Assembly (NCBI RefSeq): GCF_020991275.1
Contig: NZ_JAJLQY010000001.1
Span: forward strand, 434,001 to 498,000
Length of the DNA stretch: 64,000 nt
Reading direction: 5' to 3'
From: Actinocorallia sp. API 0066
Lineage (GTDB): Bacteria > Actinomycetota > Actinomycetes > Streptosporangiales > Streptosporangiaceae
The notes below the pieces were generated by a model. That model worked only from the letters and a program-made list of their open reading frames with translations, made no database searches and had not been told where the DNA came from. The translations under genes and the position numbers were made by a program. Of this stretch, positions 1 to 8,022 are shown piece after piece; within the stretch, counting starts at the first letter, position 1; each line of letters starts with the position of its first letter.

Positions 1-278
1 GCGTCGTAGGGGTCGGAGACGGTGAAGTCGTGCGCGTCGCCCAGCGCGAACGACAGCTCGGGGAAGTTGACGGTGGCCTGCGCGATGAGCAGCGGGTTGC
101 CGTCGATGCCGAGCGGGTTGGCGCCGCGCGCGTGCAGCTCGGCGGTGAGCAGGCCCGCCCCGCAGCCCAGGTCGATGACGCGCTCGCCCGGCTGCGGGTC
201 GAGCAGGTCGATGAGGGGGGCGCCGTGGGCTGAGACATATCCGAAGGCGGAGTCATATGTCGCCACGGACCAGTTCAT
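1..278 (-). CDS. Class I SAM-dependent methyltransferase (3' end cut off by the window edge)
   Basis: Reading the minus strand from the ATG at 278 gives MNWSVATYDSAFGYVSAHGA followed by a glycine-rich SAM-binding motif I (VIDLGCGAGLLTAEL) and the acidic motif II region (PLGIDGNPLLIAQA). These are hallmarks of class I Rossmann methyltransferases of the trans-aconitate methyltransferase-like type. About 92 residues lie inside the window and the protein continues past base 1. The substrate cannot be told from this part. It is divergent from the crotonase gene, with about 107 bp between the two starts. The family call is firm; the substrate is unknown. Confidence 0.8.
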   Translation of the reverse strand, partial: MNWSVATYDSAFGYVSAHGAPLIDLLDPQPGERVIDLGCGAGLLTAELHARGANPLGIDGNPLLIAQATVNFPELSFALGDAHDFTVSDPYD

Positions 279-385
279 GCAGCGAAGATATCCGACCAAT
301 GCGACCTGGCGGGGGCTGTCCGGACACCCGGCGCGACCCCGTCCTAGAATCAGATTCGACATCACGCGCGAGAAGGCGGGGACCC

Positions 386-1267
386 ATGAGCTACACGGAG
401 ATCGGCTACGAGGTCGACGAGGGCGTCGCCACGATCACCCTCAACCGGCCCGCGCGGCTCAACGCCTACACCAACACGATGCGGCTGGAGACCCTGGACG
501 CCTTCGACCGGATCGACGCCGACGACGCGGTGCGCGCCGTCGTCGTCACCGGGGCGGGCCGCGCCTTCTGCGCGGGCGCCGACCTGGAGGGCGGCGCGGA
601 CACCTTCAACCACGAGAAGGCCCTCGACATGTTCGCCGACGAGGACACCCTCGCCGACGGCAAGACGCCCCGCGACGGCGGCGGCACCGTGGTCCTGCGG
701 ATCGCCCGCTGCCTCAAGCCGGTGATCGCCGCGGTGAACGGCCCGGCCGTGGGCGTCGGCGCGACCATGACGCTGCCGATGGACGTCCGGATCGCCTCCG
801 ACACCGCGAAGTTCGGCTTTGTCTTCGCCCGGCGCGGGATCGTCACCGAGGCCGCCTCGTCCTGGTACCTGCCGCGCGTCGTCGGGATCTCCCAGGCGAT
901 GGAGTGGGCGATGACGGGCCGGGTCTTCCCCGCCTCCGAGGCGCTCGCCGGACGGCTCGTCTCCCGCGTCGTCCCCCCGGCGGAACTGCTTCCGACCGCC
1001 TACGCGCTCGCCAAGGAGGTCGCCGAGAACACCTCGGCGGTAGCCGTCGCGTCGATCAGGAGGCTCATGTACGCGGGCCTGTCAGCCGAGACGCCGTGGC
1101 AGGCGCACGCCAGCGACTCGAAGCTGATGGCCGCGCTCGGCCAGGCCGCCGACGCCGCCGAGGGCATCAAGTCGTTCCTGGAGAAGCGGCCCGCGGAGTT
1201 CCCGATGGCCGTCTCGCGCGACCTGCCCGAGGCGCTGCCGGAGTTCCCGAAGCGGCGCGAGGACTAG
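386..1267 (+). CDS. Enoyl-CoA hydratase/isomerase (crotonase) family protein
   Basis: The 293-residue protein has the crotonase fold signature: VATITLNRPARLNAYTNTM at the N terminus, the first oxyanion-hole segment (RAFCAGADL) and the second (VNGPAVGVGATM). Fatty acyl-CoA or aromatic acyl-CoA substrates are typical, but the family is too broad to assign a reaction. The start at 386 is preceded by a purine-rich GGCGGGG site. A longer frame begins at 257, but its extra residues do not look like the family. Its stop codon lies in the tetranucleotide CTAG, which also supplies the stop of the convergent gene, so the two genes overlap by 4 bp. Confidence 0.9.
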   Translation: MSYTEIGYEVDEGVATITLNRPARLNAYTNTMRLETLDAFDRIDADDAVRAVVVTGAGRAFCAGADLEGGADTFNHEKALDMFADEDTLADGKTPRDGGGTVVLRIARCLKPVIAAVNGPAVGVGATMTLPMDVRIASDTAKFGFVFARRGIVTEAASSWYLPRVVGISQAMEWAMTGRVFPASEALAGRLVSRVVPPAELLPTAYALAKEVAENTSAVAVASIRRLMYAGLSAETPWQAHASDSKLMAALGQAADAAEGIKSFLEKRPAEFPMAVSRDLPEALPEFPKRRED

Positions 1268-1506
1268 CGCGGCCTGCGCGGCGGCGCGGGCGGCACGACC
1301 TTGCCCGCGGCGAGGATCGCGGCGGGCACCTCGACGACCTCGTCGGTGCGCCGCCGCACCCGCAGCACCCCGTCGGCCCACGACTCCAACACCCCGACGA
1401 CATCGGAGTACTCTCCGGTGGGGAGGCGTCGGCGCAGCGAAACCCGCCTGCCGACGTCCGCTGGTGTGACGGTCACGGCAAGACGCGCGGCGAACTGGGA
1501 TGACAA
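1264..1506 (-). CDS. Small protein resembling the N-terminal SH3-like domain of actinobacterial GNAT acetyltransferases
   Basis: From a TTG at 1506 (GGGGG about 6 bases upstream) the product is 80 residues beginning LSSQFAARLAVTVTPADVGR. This opening, and the later GVLESWADGVLRVRRR and GKVVPPAPP segments, resemble the N-terminal domain of actinobacterial GNAT proteins (Rv0428c type) that are often encoded divergently from the ferredoxin gene. Here the frame stops before any acetyltransferase domain, so it is either a stand-alone domain or a truncated gene. An upstream ATG at 1560 would add 18 unconserved residues. The start codon adjoins the palindrome GTGGGTACCCCCAC (1507-1520). Confidence 0.6.
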   Translation of the reverse strand: MSSQFAARLAVTVTPADVGRRVSLRRRLPTGEYSDVVGVLESWADGVLRVRRRTDEVVEVPAAILAAGKVVPPAPPRRPR

Positions 1507-1619
1507 GTGGGTACCCCCACGTCGAAAAGACTGCCCTGCGCCAGCAATACTATTGCCCACAAGCTTACGGTGAGCCGTGGCTGACGGCGGGGCCGGGGAA
1601 GTACTGAGAGGAGTACGGC

Positions 1620-1940
1620 GTGACCTACGTCATCGCGCAGCCTTGCGTGGACGTTCTCGACAAGGCATGCATTGAGGAGTGCCCGGTCGACTGCATCTAC
1701 GAGGGGCAGCGCCAGCTCTACATCCACCCGGACGAATGCGTCGACTGTGGTGCGTGTGAGCCCGTGTGCCCCGTGGAGGCCATCTACTACGAGGACGACC
1801 TTCCGGATCAGTGGAAGGACTTCTACAAGGTCAACACGGAGTTCTTCGACGACATGGGGGCCCCCGGCGGGGCGTCCAAGGTCGGCAAGATCGAGCGTGA
1901 CCACCCGATCGTCGCCGCGCTGCCCCCGCAGGGCGAGTAA
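1620..1940 (+). CDS. fdxA: 7Fe-8S ferredoxin
   Basis: The 106-residue ferredoxin has the actinobacterial FdxA/FdxC layout. An N-terminal cluster motif (C-x7-C-x3-CP, in PCVDVLDKACIEECPVDC) binds the 3Fe-4S cluster, and CVDCGACEPVCP binds the 4Fe-4S cluster. It is a small soluble electron carrier; its partner enzyme cannot be read from the sequence. It starts at GTG with AGGAG at 1609-1613. A strong intrinsic terminator follows directly and separates it from dapC, although fdxA-dapC neighbourhood is common in actinomycetes. Confidence 0.95.
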   Translation: MTYVIAQPCVDVLDKACIEECPVDCIYEGQRQLYIHPDECVDCGACEPVCPVEAIYYEDDLPDQWKDFYKVNTEFFDDMGAPGGASKVGKIERDHPIVAALPPQGE

Positions 1941-1949
1941 GACGCCACG

Positions 1950-2003
1950 GCTCCCGTGTCGCGGCCCAGGCGAGGCCGCGGGGCGGGAGCTTTTTCCTCT
2001 TTT
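1950..2003 (+). terminator. Rho-independent terminator of the ferredoxin gene
   Basis: Two stacked stems, GCTCCCG (1950-1956) with CGGGAGC (1984-1990) and CGCGGCC (1960-1966) with GGCCGCG (1974-1980), enclose a 7-nt loop. They are followed by a T-rich tract starting at 1991. It begins 10 bases after the fdxA stop and ends about 15 bases before the dapC start. It is one of the few classical T-tailed terminators in the window. Confidence 0.85.
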
Positions 2004-2018
2004 CTAGGAGCATCACCG

Positions 2019-3098
2019 ATGGATCTGCCCGATTTCCCCTGGGACCGGCTCGAACCGTACAAGCGGACGGCCTTGGCACACCCCGGTGGGATCGTGGACC
2101 TGTCGGTCGGGACGCCCGTGGACCCCGTCCCCGAGGTCGCCCAGCGCGCGCTCGTCGAGGCGGCCAACTCGCCCGGCTACCCGCAGACGTGGGGCACGCC
2201 CGCGCTGCGTGAGTCCGTCGCGGGCTGGCTGGCCTGCTCGCTCGGCGTCACCGTCGCGCCCGACGCGGTGCTGCCGGTGATCGGCACCAAGGAACTCGTC
2301 GCGTGGCTGCCGAAGCTGCTCGACGTGCGGCCCGGCGACACCGTCGTCTTCCCCGAACTGGCCTACCCGACCTACGACGTGGGCGCGCGCATCGCCGGGG
2401 CCACCGGCGTCGCCTCCGACGGCCTGCTTACGCTCGGCCCGGTCGTGCCGAAGCTGATCTGGGTGAACTCGCCGTCCAACCCGACCGGGCGTGTCCTGCC
2501 CGTCGAGCACCTGCGCAAGGTCGTCTCGTGGGCTCGGGAGCGCGGGGTGCCCGTCGTCAGCGACGAGTGCTACATCGAGCTGGTGTGGGAGGGGCCCAGG
2601 CCCGTCTCGATCCTGCACCCCGACGTGTCCGGCGGCTCACACGAGGGGCTGCTGGCGATCCACTCGCTGTCCAAGCGGTCCAACCTCGCCGGGTACCGGG
2701 CCGGGTTCGTCACCGGCGACCCCGCGATCGTCCGGCGGCTGCTGGAGATCCGCAAGCACGCCGGGATGATGGTGCCCGCTCCCGTCCAGGCGGCCATGAC
2801 GGCCGCCTACGGCGATGACGAGCACTTCGTGGAGCAGCACGCCCGCTACGCACGCCGCCGGACGGCACTGAAGGCCGCGCTGGAAGGCCACGGCTTCAGG
2901 GTGGACCACTCCGAGGCGTCCCTGTACCTGTGGTCCACGCGTGACGAGCCCTGCTGGGAGACCGTCGCCTACCTGGCCGAGCTGGGCGTCCTCGTCGCGC
3001 CCGGCGAGTTCTACGGGCCCGCGGGCGGGCGGCACGTGCGGGTCGCGATCACCGCGACGGACGAGCGGATCGACGAGGCGGTCGCCCGGCTCAAGTGA
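2019..3098 (+). CDS. dapC: Succinyldiaminopimelate transaminase
   Basis: This 359-residue fold-type I PLP aminotransferase matches actinobacterial DapC, which makes N-succinyl-L,L-diaminopimelate in meso-DAP/lysine synthesis. Visible landmarks are LPVIGTKELVAWLPKLL, the NSPSNPTGR motif, the D in VSDECYIEL and the PLP-binding lysine in HSLSKRSNLAGYRAGF. The start at 2019 follows TAGGAG and suits the family N terminus (MDLPDFPWDRLEPYK); in-frame residues upstream overlap the terminator. The partner enzyme DapE is encoded at 48.7-49.8 kb. Confidence 0.93.
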   Translation: MDLPDFPWDRLEPYKRTALAHPGGIVDLSVGTPVDPVPEVAQRALVEAANSPGYPQTWGTPALRESVAGWLACSLGVTVAPDAVLPVIGTKELVAWLPKLLDVRPGDTVVFPELAYPTYDVGARIAGATGVASDGLLTLGPVVPKLIWVNSPSNPTGRVLPVEHLRKVVSWARERGVPVVSDECYIELVWEGPRPVSILHPDVSGGSHEGLLAIHSLSKRSNLAGYRAGFVTGDPAIVRRLLEIRKHAGMMVPAPVQAAMTAAYGDDEHFVEQHARYARRRTALKAALEGHGFRVDHSEASLYLWSTRDEPCWETVAYLAELGVLVAPGEFYGPAGGRHVRVAITATDERIDEAVARLK

Positions 3099-3159
3099 GC
3101 GGCGCGCCGGGCCGTCGAGAAAGCCTGATTTCTTGCGGTCCTTCCGGGAGAATCCCGCC

Positions 3160-3609
3160 ATGGCACCGATCGCAATGATCCAGGCTTATGTCGAGAAGCT
3201 CGTCACGGAGATGCTCCAGCTCGACGGGCCCCTCTCCGTCGACAAGGACGGATCCATCCCGGTCCGCCGGGGCAGCGCCCTCTACTACGTGGACGTCGTG
3301 GACAGGGGCGACAACCCGCACATCGTGCGCGTCTGGTCGATCCTCCTGCGCAACGCGGCGGGCGGCCGCGCCCTGCTCAAGGCGCTCAACTCGATCAACG
3401 CGCGCATCCTGCAGGCCAAGGTCTTCGTCACCGACGACGGCGACGTGATCATGAGCACCGAGCTGCTCGCCGACACCCTCACCGTCGAGAACCTCTCCTA
3501 CGCGTGCGACGCCATCGGTGAGCTCGCCGACCGCTTCGACGACGAACTCCAGGCCGACTTCAGCGGCGAGAAGTCCTTCGAGGACGACGAGGACGCGGTG
3601 ACCGTATGA
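3160..3609 (+). CDS. YbjN-domain protein
   Basis: The 149-residue protein starts MAPIAMIQAYVEKLVTEMLQ and contains the YbjN/type III chaperone-like segments (DGSIPVRRGSALYYVDVVD, LLKALNSINARI, VFVTDDGDVIMSTELL). It has an acidic C-terminal tail. Actinomycete members of this family are cytoplasmic and of uncertain function. Its TGA overlaps the ATG of the next gene (ATGA at 3606-3609), so the protease-like gene is probably translationally coupled to it. Confidence 0.8.
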   Translation: MAPIAMIQAYVEKLVTEMLQLDGPLSVDKDGSIPVRRGSALYYVDVVDRGDNPHIVRVWSILLRNAAGGRALLKALNSINARILQAKVFVTDDGDVIMSTELLADTLTVENLSYACDAIGELADRFDDELQADFSGEKSFEDDEDAVTV

Positions 3610-4493
3610 GTCTCGCCGCCTTCAGCGACGAGCTCGCCGCGCTCACCGAGCGGGTGCTCCCGTCCGTCGTGGCGCTCACCCTCAAGGCCGAGCGTGGTAC
3701 GGCGTTCGGCTCCGGCTTTGTCATCGACGCCGCGGGGCACGTCGTCACCAACCACCACGTCATCGAGGACGGCGGCCAGATCGTCGCGGACCTGCCGGGC
3801 CGTCCCGCGCGGACCGCCGAGATCGTCGGGCACGACAGGCTGACCGACCTCGCCGTGCTGCGGCTCGACGAACCGCCGCCGTCCCACCTCGACCTGCGCG
3901 CCGAACCCGCCAGGCTCGGCGAGCTGTGCCTCGCGCTCGGCTCGCCGCTCGGGCTGTTCCCCGAGTCGGTGTCGCTCGGCATCGTCAGCGGCCTCGCCCG
4001 CTCGCTGCCGACCCGCGACGGGGTGCGCTCGCTGGAACGCGTCCTGCAGACCGACTGCGCGATCAACCCCGGCAACTCCGGCGGGCCGCTTGTGGACGCG
4101 CGCGGCCGGGTCCTCGGCGTCAACACCGCGATCCGGCGGGACGGGGCGGGCATCGGCTTCGCCGTCCCGGCCGAGACCGTCGCCGTGGTCGCCGCCGAGC
4201 TGGTCGCGCACGGCAGGGTCGCGCGGGCGTCGCTGGGCGTCGCGATCGCCGAACGGCACGTGGAGATCGACGGGCGGACGGTGAAGCGCCAGGTCGTCAC
4301 CCGTGTCGGCTCCGGTTCCGGGCTGCGGGTCGGCGACGCGCTCCTGGCCGTCAACGGGGTCGAGATCTCCGGCCGCGCGGTCCTGTACGACCACCTCGGC
4401 GGGGAGCGGATCGGCGCGGCGCTGACCCTCGCCGTGCACCGGGACGGCGCGCTGCACCACGTCGAGGTGATCCCCGCGGCACTGGACGGCTGA
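3606..4493 (+). CDS. Trypsin-like serine protease with PDZ domain (HtrA/DegP family), no export signal
   Basis: The 295-residue product has a complete HtrA-type catalytic triad: His51 in TNHHVIED, Asp81 in RLTDLAVLRLD and Ser158 in NPGNSGGPLVD. A PDZ-like domain covers roughly residues 205-290 (GSGSGLRVGDALLAVNGVEISG). Unlike most HtrA proteins it starts directly at the protease domain, with no signal peptide or membrane helix, so it is predicted to be cytoplasmic. The ATGA overlap with the YbjN-like gene implies a shared transcript. Confidence 0.88.
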   Translation: MSLAAFSDELAALTERVLPSVVALTLKAERGTAFGSGFVIDAAGHVVTNHHVIEDGGQIVADLPGRPARTAEIVGHDRLTDLAVLRLDEPPPSHLDLRAEPARLGELCLALGSPLGLFPESVSLGIVSGLARSLPTRDGVRSLERVLQTDCAINPGNSGGPLVDARGRVLGVNTAIRRDGAGIGFAVPAETVAVVAAELVAHGRVARASLGVAIAERHVEIDGRTVKRQVVTRVGSGSGLRVGDALLAVNGVEISGRAVLYDHLGGERIGAALTLAVHRDGALHHVEVIPAALDG

Positions 4494-4559
4494 GCCCCGC
4501 GGCGGCGACCCACCGCGGCATACAATCCCGGCAAAAGCCGATCCTTTGGAAGGTTCCGG

Positions 4560-5048
4560 ATGCTGGAACTCGCCAGGCCCGACGTCGTCATCAGGGCCGA
4601 CGACCTGTCGTTCACGCTCGACGACCCGCCGCACGGGCCGCTCGCCGTCCGGGGCTGGCGGATGGCCGGGGTGGACGTGCAGGCGCGGCTGCTCCCGGCC
4701 GGGTTCCAGGTCGTCGCCGGGCCGTGTGTGGAGACCGTCGCGCAGGACGAGGAACGTCCCGGGCCGCTGCCGTACCTCCTCACCCGGGAGATCGGCGGCT
4801 GGGAGCACACCTTCTCCGCCGACGTCTACCGGCGCGACTACGCCGACTTCACCCGTGCCGTCGCCTTCCTGCGCCGCTACCTCACCGACCGGGACGACAC
4901 CCTCGCGGCGGCGTTCCCGGGCCGTCAGGACGTGCTGTGCGGGGTGTTGGTCCGGCAGATCAGGCGCGGCATCGAGTGGCGCGGGTGGTACACCTTTCCC
5001 GAGTCACGCCAGGTGGTGAGCACGCGGAGCCGTCTTACGGTGGGGTGA
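4560..5048 (+). CDS. DUF2617-like protein of unknown function
   Basis: The 162-residue protein contains GFQVVAGPCVETVAQDE and a C-terminal WRGWYTFPESRQVVSTRSR segment, recalling the actinobacterial DUF2617 family. This is a recollection of family pattern, not a search. There is no signal peptide or membrane segment. It begins at ATG 4560, with only a weak purine stretch (GGAAGG) just upstream. It sits between the HtrA-like gene and the acyl-CoA dehydrogenase and shares a strand with both. Function is unknown. Confidence 0.65.
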   Translation: MLELARPDVVIRADDLSFTLDDPPHGPLAVRGWRMAGVDVQARLLPAGFQVVAGPCVETVAQDEERPGPLPYLLTREIGGWEHTFSADVYRRDYADFTRAVAFLRRYLTDRDDTLAAAFPGRQDVLCGVLVRQIRRGIEWRGWYTFPESRQVVSTRSRLTVG

Positions 5049-5107
5049 TCGGGGCGGCGCGCCGGTGAACCGAGCCACGTTCTAGTCGGCGTGGCGGCCT
5101 TGGTACC

Positions 5108-5137
5108 CTCCTGTAAGTCGGTACGTACTTACAGGAG
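5108..5137. promoter_or_regulatory. Perfect inverted repeat, probable repressor operator of the acyl-CoA dehydrogenase gene
   Basis: CTCCTGTAAGT at 5108-5118 is repeated exactly in inverse orientation at 5127-5137 (ACTTACAGGAG), with an 8-nt spacer. The right arm contains the AGGAG ribosome binding site of the gene at 5148, so a dimeric repressor bound here would block both transcription and ribosome access. Size and symmetry fit TetR-family operators of fatty-acid genes. No regulator gene is adjacent. Confidence 0.7.
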
Positions 5138-5147
5138 AGTGGCTTCC

Positions 5148-6290
5148 ATGGCGCGCGAGATCTTCACCGAGGAGCACGAGGCATTCCGCGACATGGTGCG
5201 CGCCTTCATCGCGAAGGAGTGCGCGCCCCATCACGAGCAGTGGGAGAAGGACGGCATCGTCTCCCGCGAGGTCTGGCTCGCCGCCGGGCGCGCGGGCCTG
5301 CTCGGCATCGACATGCCCGAGGAGCACGGGGGCGGCGGCAACGACGACTACCGCTACTACGTGGTCTTCAACGAGGAGCTCGCCAAGGCGGGCATCCACG
5401 GCCCCGGCTGGGCCGTCCACAACGACATCAACGGCGGCTACCTGCGCCAGCTCGCCAACGACGAGCAGAAGCGGCGCTGGTTCCCCGGATACTGCTCCGG
5501 CGAGATCATCACCGCCATCGCGATGACGGAGCCCGCCGCCGGCTCCGACCTGCAGGGCATCAAGACCACGGCGCTCCGTGACGGCGACGACTACGTCCTC
5601 AACGGCTCCAAGACCTTCATCTCCAACGGCATCCTCGCCGACCTGGTGATCGTCGTCGCCAAGACCGACCCGGAGGCGGGCGCGCGCGGCGTGTCACTCC
5701 TCGTCGTCGAGCGCGGCATGCCCGGTTTTGAGCGCGGCCGCAACCTCGACAAGATCGGCATGCACGCGCAGGACACCGCCGAGTTGTTCTTCGACAACGT
5801 GCGCGTCCCGGCCGCGAACCTCCTCGGCGACGAGGGCATGGGCTTCATCTACCTGATGCAGAACCTGGCCCGCGAGCGCCTCTCCATCGGCGCGACGGCC
5901 CTGGCCGCCGCCGAGGACGCCTTCGAGAAGACCGTCGAGTACTGCAGGACCCGCACCGCCTTCGGCCGCCCCATCGGCAAGTTCCAGAACACCCGCTTCG
6001 TCCTAGCCGAAATCAAAACCGAACTCACGGTCGCCCGCTCCTTCACCGACAAGTGCATTCTGGCCGACACCACCCACTCCCTCACCCCCGAAGACGCCGC
6101 CATGCTCAAATGGTGGAACACCGAACTCCTCAAGCGCACCGTGGACCGCTGCCTCCAACTCTTCGGCGGCTACGGCTACATGACCGAATACCCCATAGCC
6201 AAGGCCTACCAGGACGTCCGAATCCAAACCATCTTCGGCGGCACCACCGAAATCATGAAGGAGATCATCGGCCGCTCCCTCGACCTCTAA
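5148..6290 (+). CDS. Acyl-CoA dehydrogenase
   Basis: The 380-residue FAD enzyme has the standard acyl-CoA dehydrogenase order: helical N-terminal domain, flavin/substrate segment (AIAMTEPAAGSDLQGIKTTA), then the C-terminal helical domain with LFGGYGYMTEYP and IFGGTTEIMKEIIGRSL. It catalyses alpha,beta-dehydrogenation of an acyl-CoA with electron transfer to ETF. Chain-length preference cannot be read from this. The start at 5148 uses AGGAG at 5133-5137, which lies in the perfect operator palindrome. The frame is open further upstream, but those residues are not family-like. Confidence 0.93.
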   Translation: MAREIFTEEHEAFRDMVRAFIAKECAPHHEQWEKDGIVSREVWLAAGRAGLLGIDMPEEHGGGGNDDYRYYVVFNEELAKAGIHGPGWAVHNDINGGYLRQLANDEQKRRWFPGYCSGEIITAIAMTEPAAGSDLQGIKTTALRDGDDYVLNGSKTFISNGILADLVIVVAKTDPEAGARGVSLLVVERGMPGFERGRNLDKIGMHAQDTAELFFDNVRVPAANLLGDEGMGFIYLMQNLARERLSIGATALAAAEDAFEKTVEYCRTRTAFGRPIGKFQNTRFVLAEIKTELTVARSFTDKCILADTTHSLTPEDAAMLKWWNTELLKRTVDRCLQLFGGYGYMTEYPIAKAYQDVRIQTIFGGTTEIMKEIIGRSLDL

Positions 6291-7002
6291 CCCGCCCTGC
6301 ACCTCCATGGCTTCGGTGGCACGGCTCGCCACCATCGATGGTAGCGAAATAGTAGAAACCTCCATGATCGCGAAATCTGTGATCGCATGGAGGCCATGTC
6401 CACGCGCTGGCGGACGCTCTGGTCGGAGCGCCCGCCAGGCGTGTTCGGCCCTCGTCGCGGAGCGTCGAGACCCTTTTTAGCTCGACGCCACGTGGACCAG
6501 CGCCGCCAATTCACAAGAGGAACAGACTCGGGGAAAAGCCCCTCGGTCATGACCACCGAGGGAGACAGCCCTCCTCTCTTTCGGTACTTGCGCTGCCAGG
6601 AAAGCCACAGCCCGAGTGGGAATCCGTCCGGCACCGGCTTGTCACCGATCCGTGCCAGGGCAACGGCACGACGTGGCTCGCCTGAGGGCGACGTGCAACC
6701 GGCACACCCGGACGCGAAGTGAGACGTCCCGAGAGCGATCGGTGTGATCCGGCGACCTCGGTCTCTCCCAGGCATCGCCCCTGTTAACCCTTCGACTGGC
6801 CGGTGTGGGGTTTTGATCTTGTGGCTGGACGTCTCGTCTGCTGCCACGGGTGTCGGTGGGCGTTGGTGGCACGGTCGCGATGAGGTCTCAGAGGTCGAGC
6901 TTGTCGACATGGAACGCCTGGCTGATCTCGGCGCTCCGGGATTCGTGGCCCTGGCAAAGTAGTGGTTGACTATCTTCTAGAGCGATCTATAAAGTTTCTG
7001 CC
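6291..7002. other. Long spacer without a convincing gene
   Basis: This 0.7-kb stretch is more A/T-rich than its surroundings, and no reading frame has recognisable domains or the usual codon bias. A minus-strand open frame (6287-6910) lacks a start with a ribosome site and resembles nothing I know. A short palindrome ACCATCGATGGT lies near 6331. It may be a decayed insertion or gene remnant. Its right end carries the promoter of the flavin reductase gene. Confidence 0.5.
6966..6993 (+). promoter_or_regulatory. Sigma-70-type promoter, probably giving a leaderless transcript
   Basis: TTGACT at 6966-6971 is followed after 16 bases by TATAAA at 6988-6993. The ATG of the flavin reductase gene is at 7003, only nine bases past the -10 box, so transcription probably starts at or next to the start codon. 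No Shine-Dalgarno sequence precedes that ATG, which agrees with leaderless translation. Confidence 0.65.
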
Positions 7003-7581
7003 ATGACAAAAGTACCTGAACCCACAGCGCGGGGGGTCGAGCGGCTACGGTCGACCGGCGCGGCGGCGGTCGATCCGCTGGCGATGCGCCGGTGTGTGAG
7101 CCGGTTCGCGACGGGCGTGGTGGTGGTCTCCTATGCCGGCCCCGACGGGCCGCGTGGGATCACGGTCAATTCGTTCACGTCGGTGTCGCTGGCCCCGCCC
7201 CTGATCCTGGTCTGTGTCGCGCGTTCCTCCCGCAGTCACGCCCTGCTGCCGGGGCACCCGTTCGCCGTCAACATCCTCGGCGCGGACCAGATCGCCGTCG
7301 CCCGGCATTTCGCCGGGGCCGATCCGAACCTGGCGATCGCCTGGGCCGAGGGCCCGACGCCCTCGGTGGCAGGGTCACTCGCCCGCCTGTTCTGCGAGCC
7401 GTGGGAGCGCCTGGACGGCGGCGACCACTCGCTGTTCCTGGGCCGCGTCGTCGGCCTGGACCACCGGGAGGGCGACGCGCTCGCCTATCACGAGAGCCGC
7501 TTCACCTCGCTGCGGGCGCCGCGCGGCTGGCTTCCCAACGACGGCCTGCTGGAACAGGAGAGGCACATGGCATGGATGTGA
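7003..7581 (+). CDS. Flavin reductase family protein (reductase partner of a two-component monooxygenase)
   Basis: The 192-residue protein has the HpaC/HsaB-type flavin reductase signature: CVSRFATGVVVVSY, GITVNSFTSVSLAPPLILVCV and FAVNILGADQIAVARHFAG. Such enzymes use NAD(P)H to supply free reduced FMN/FAD to an oxygenase. The natural partner is the HsaA-like monooxygenase encoded three genes downstream at 8510. The gene heads a co-directional cluster and lies behind a strong promoter; its last 10 bases overlap the next start. Confidence 0.88.
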   Translation: MTKVPEPTARGVERLRSTGAAAVDPLAMRRCVSRFATGVVVVSYAGPDGPRGITVNSFTSVSLAPPLILVCVARSSRSHALLPGHPFAVNILGADQIAVARHFAGADPNLAIAWAEGPTPSVAGSLARLFCEPWERLDGGDHSLFLGRVVGLDHREGDALAYHESRFTSLRAPRGWLPNDGLLEQERHMAWM

Positions 7582-8021
7582 GCGCACGGACACGCCCGCA
7601 GATCGAGGCGCTGATCGCCGAGTTCGCCTTCAGGGTCGACCACCGGGACGGCGAGGGGGTCGCCGAGTTGTTCATCCCCGAGGGCAGCTACTCGCTCGGT
7701 GCGATCGCCCGGTTGCGCGGCCGCGCGCAGATCGCCGAGTTCTACGACCGGCGGCGCTCGACGGGCCCCCGAACGTCCCGGCACCTGTTCACCAACCTGC
7801 ACGTGCGGACCGTCGACCTCGACGCCGGCCGCGCCCGCGGCACATGCGTGCTGAACCTGCACGCCGCGCAGGGCACCCGGCCACGCCCGCTGTCACCGGT
7901 GATGATCGCCGACTACGACGACGAGTACCTGCGCGCCGCGGACGGCACCTGGCGGTTCGTACGCCGTGACGTCTCGGTCGTCTTCGGCCAGGTCCCCGCG
8001 CTCCTCAACGGAAGCCCGTGA
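7572..8021 (+). CDS. SnoaL-like (NTF2-fold) protein
   Basis: The 149-residue protein has an NTF2/SnoaL-like opening (IEALIAEFAFRVDHRDGEGV) followed by AELFIPEGSYSLG and an ADGTWRFVRRDV end, typical of small alpha+beta cone proteins that act as isomerases, hydratases or ring-hydroxylation accessory factors. It starts at ATG 7572, overlapping the flavin reductase gene by 10 bases. In this cluster it may handle an intermediate of the monooxygenase pathway, but no catalytic residues can be assigned with confidence. Confidence 0.75.
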   Translation: MDVSARTRPQIEALIAEFAFRVDHRDGEGVAELFIPEGSYSLGAIARLRGRAQIAEFYDRRRSTGPRTSRHLFTNLHVRTVDLDAGRARGTCVLNLHAAQGTRPRPLSPVMIADYDDEYLRAADGTWRFVRRDVSVVFGQVPALLNGSP

Positions 8022-8022
8022 C

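Noticed and set aside
22-1503. 493-residue plus-strand frame over the methyltransferase and crotonase genes
   Set aside because: It is out of frame with the crotonase and composed of Arg/Gly/Pro-rich shadow sequence.
6287-6910. Minus-strand 207-residue frame in the 6.3-7.0 kb spacer
   Set aside because: No ribosome site, no domain and no coherent codon bias; treated as non-coding or decayed sequence.
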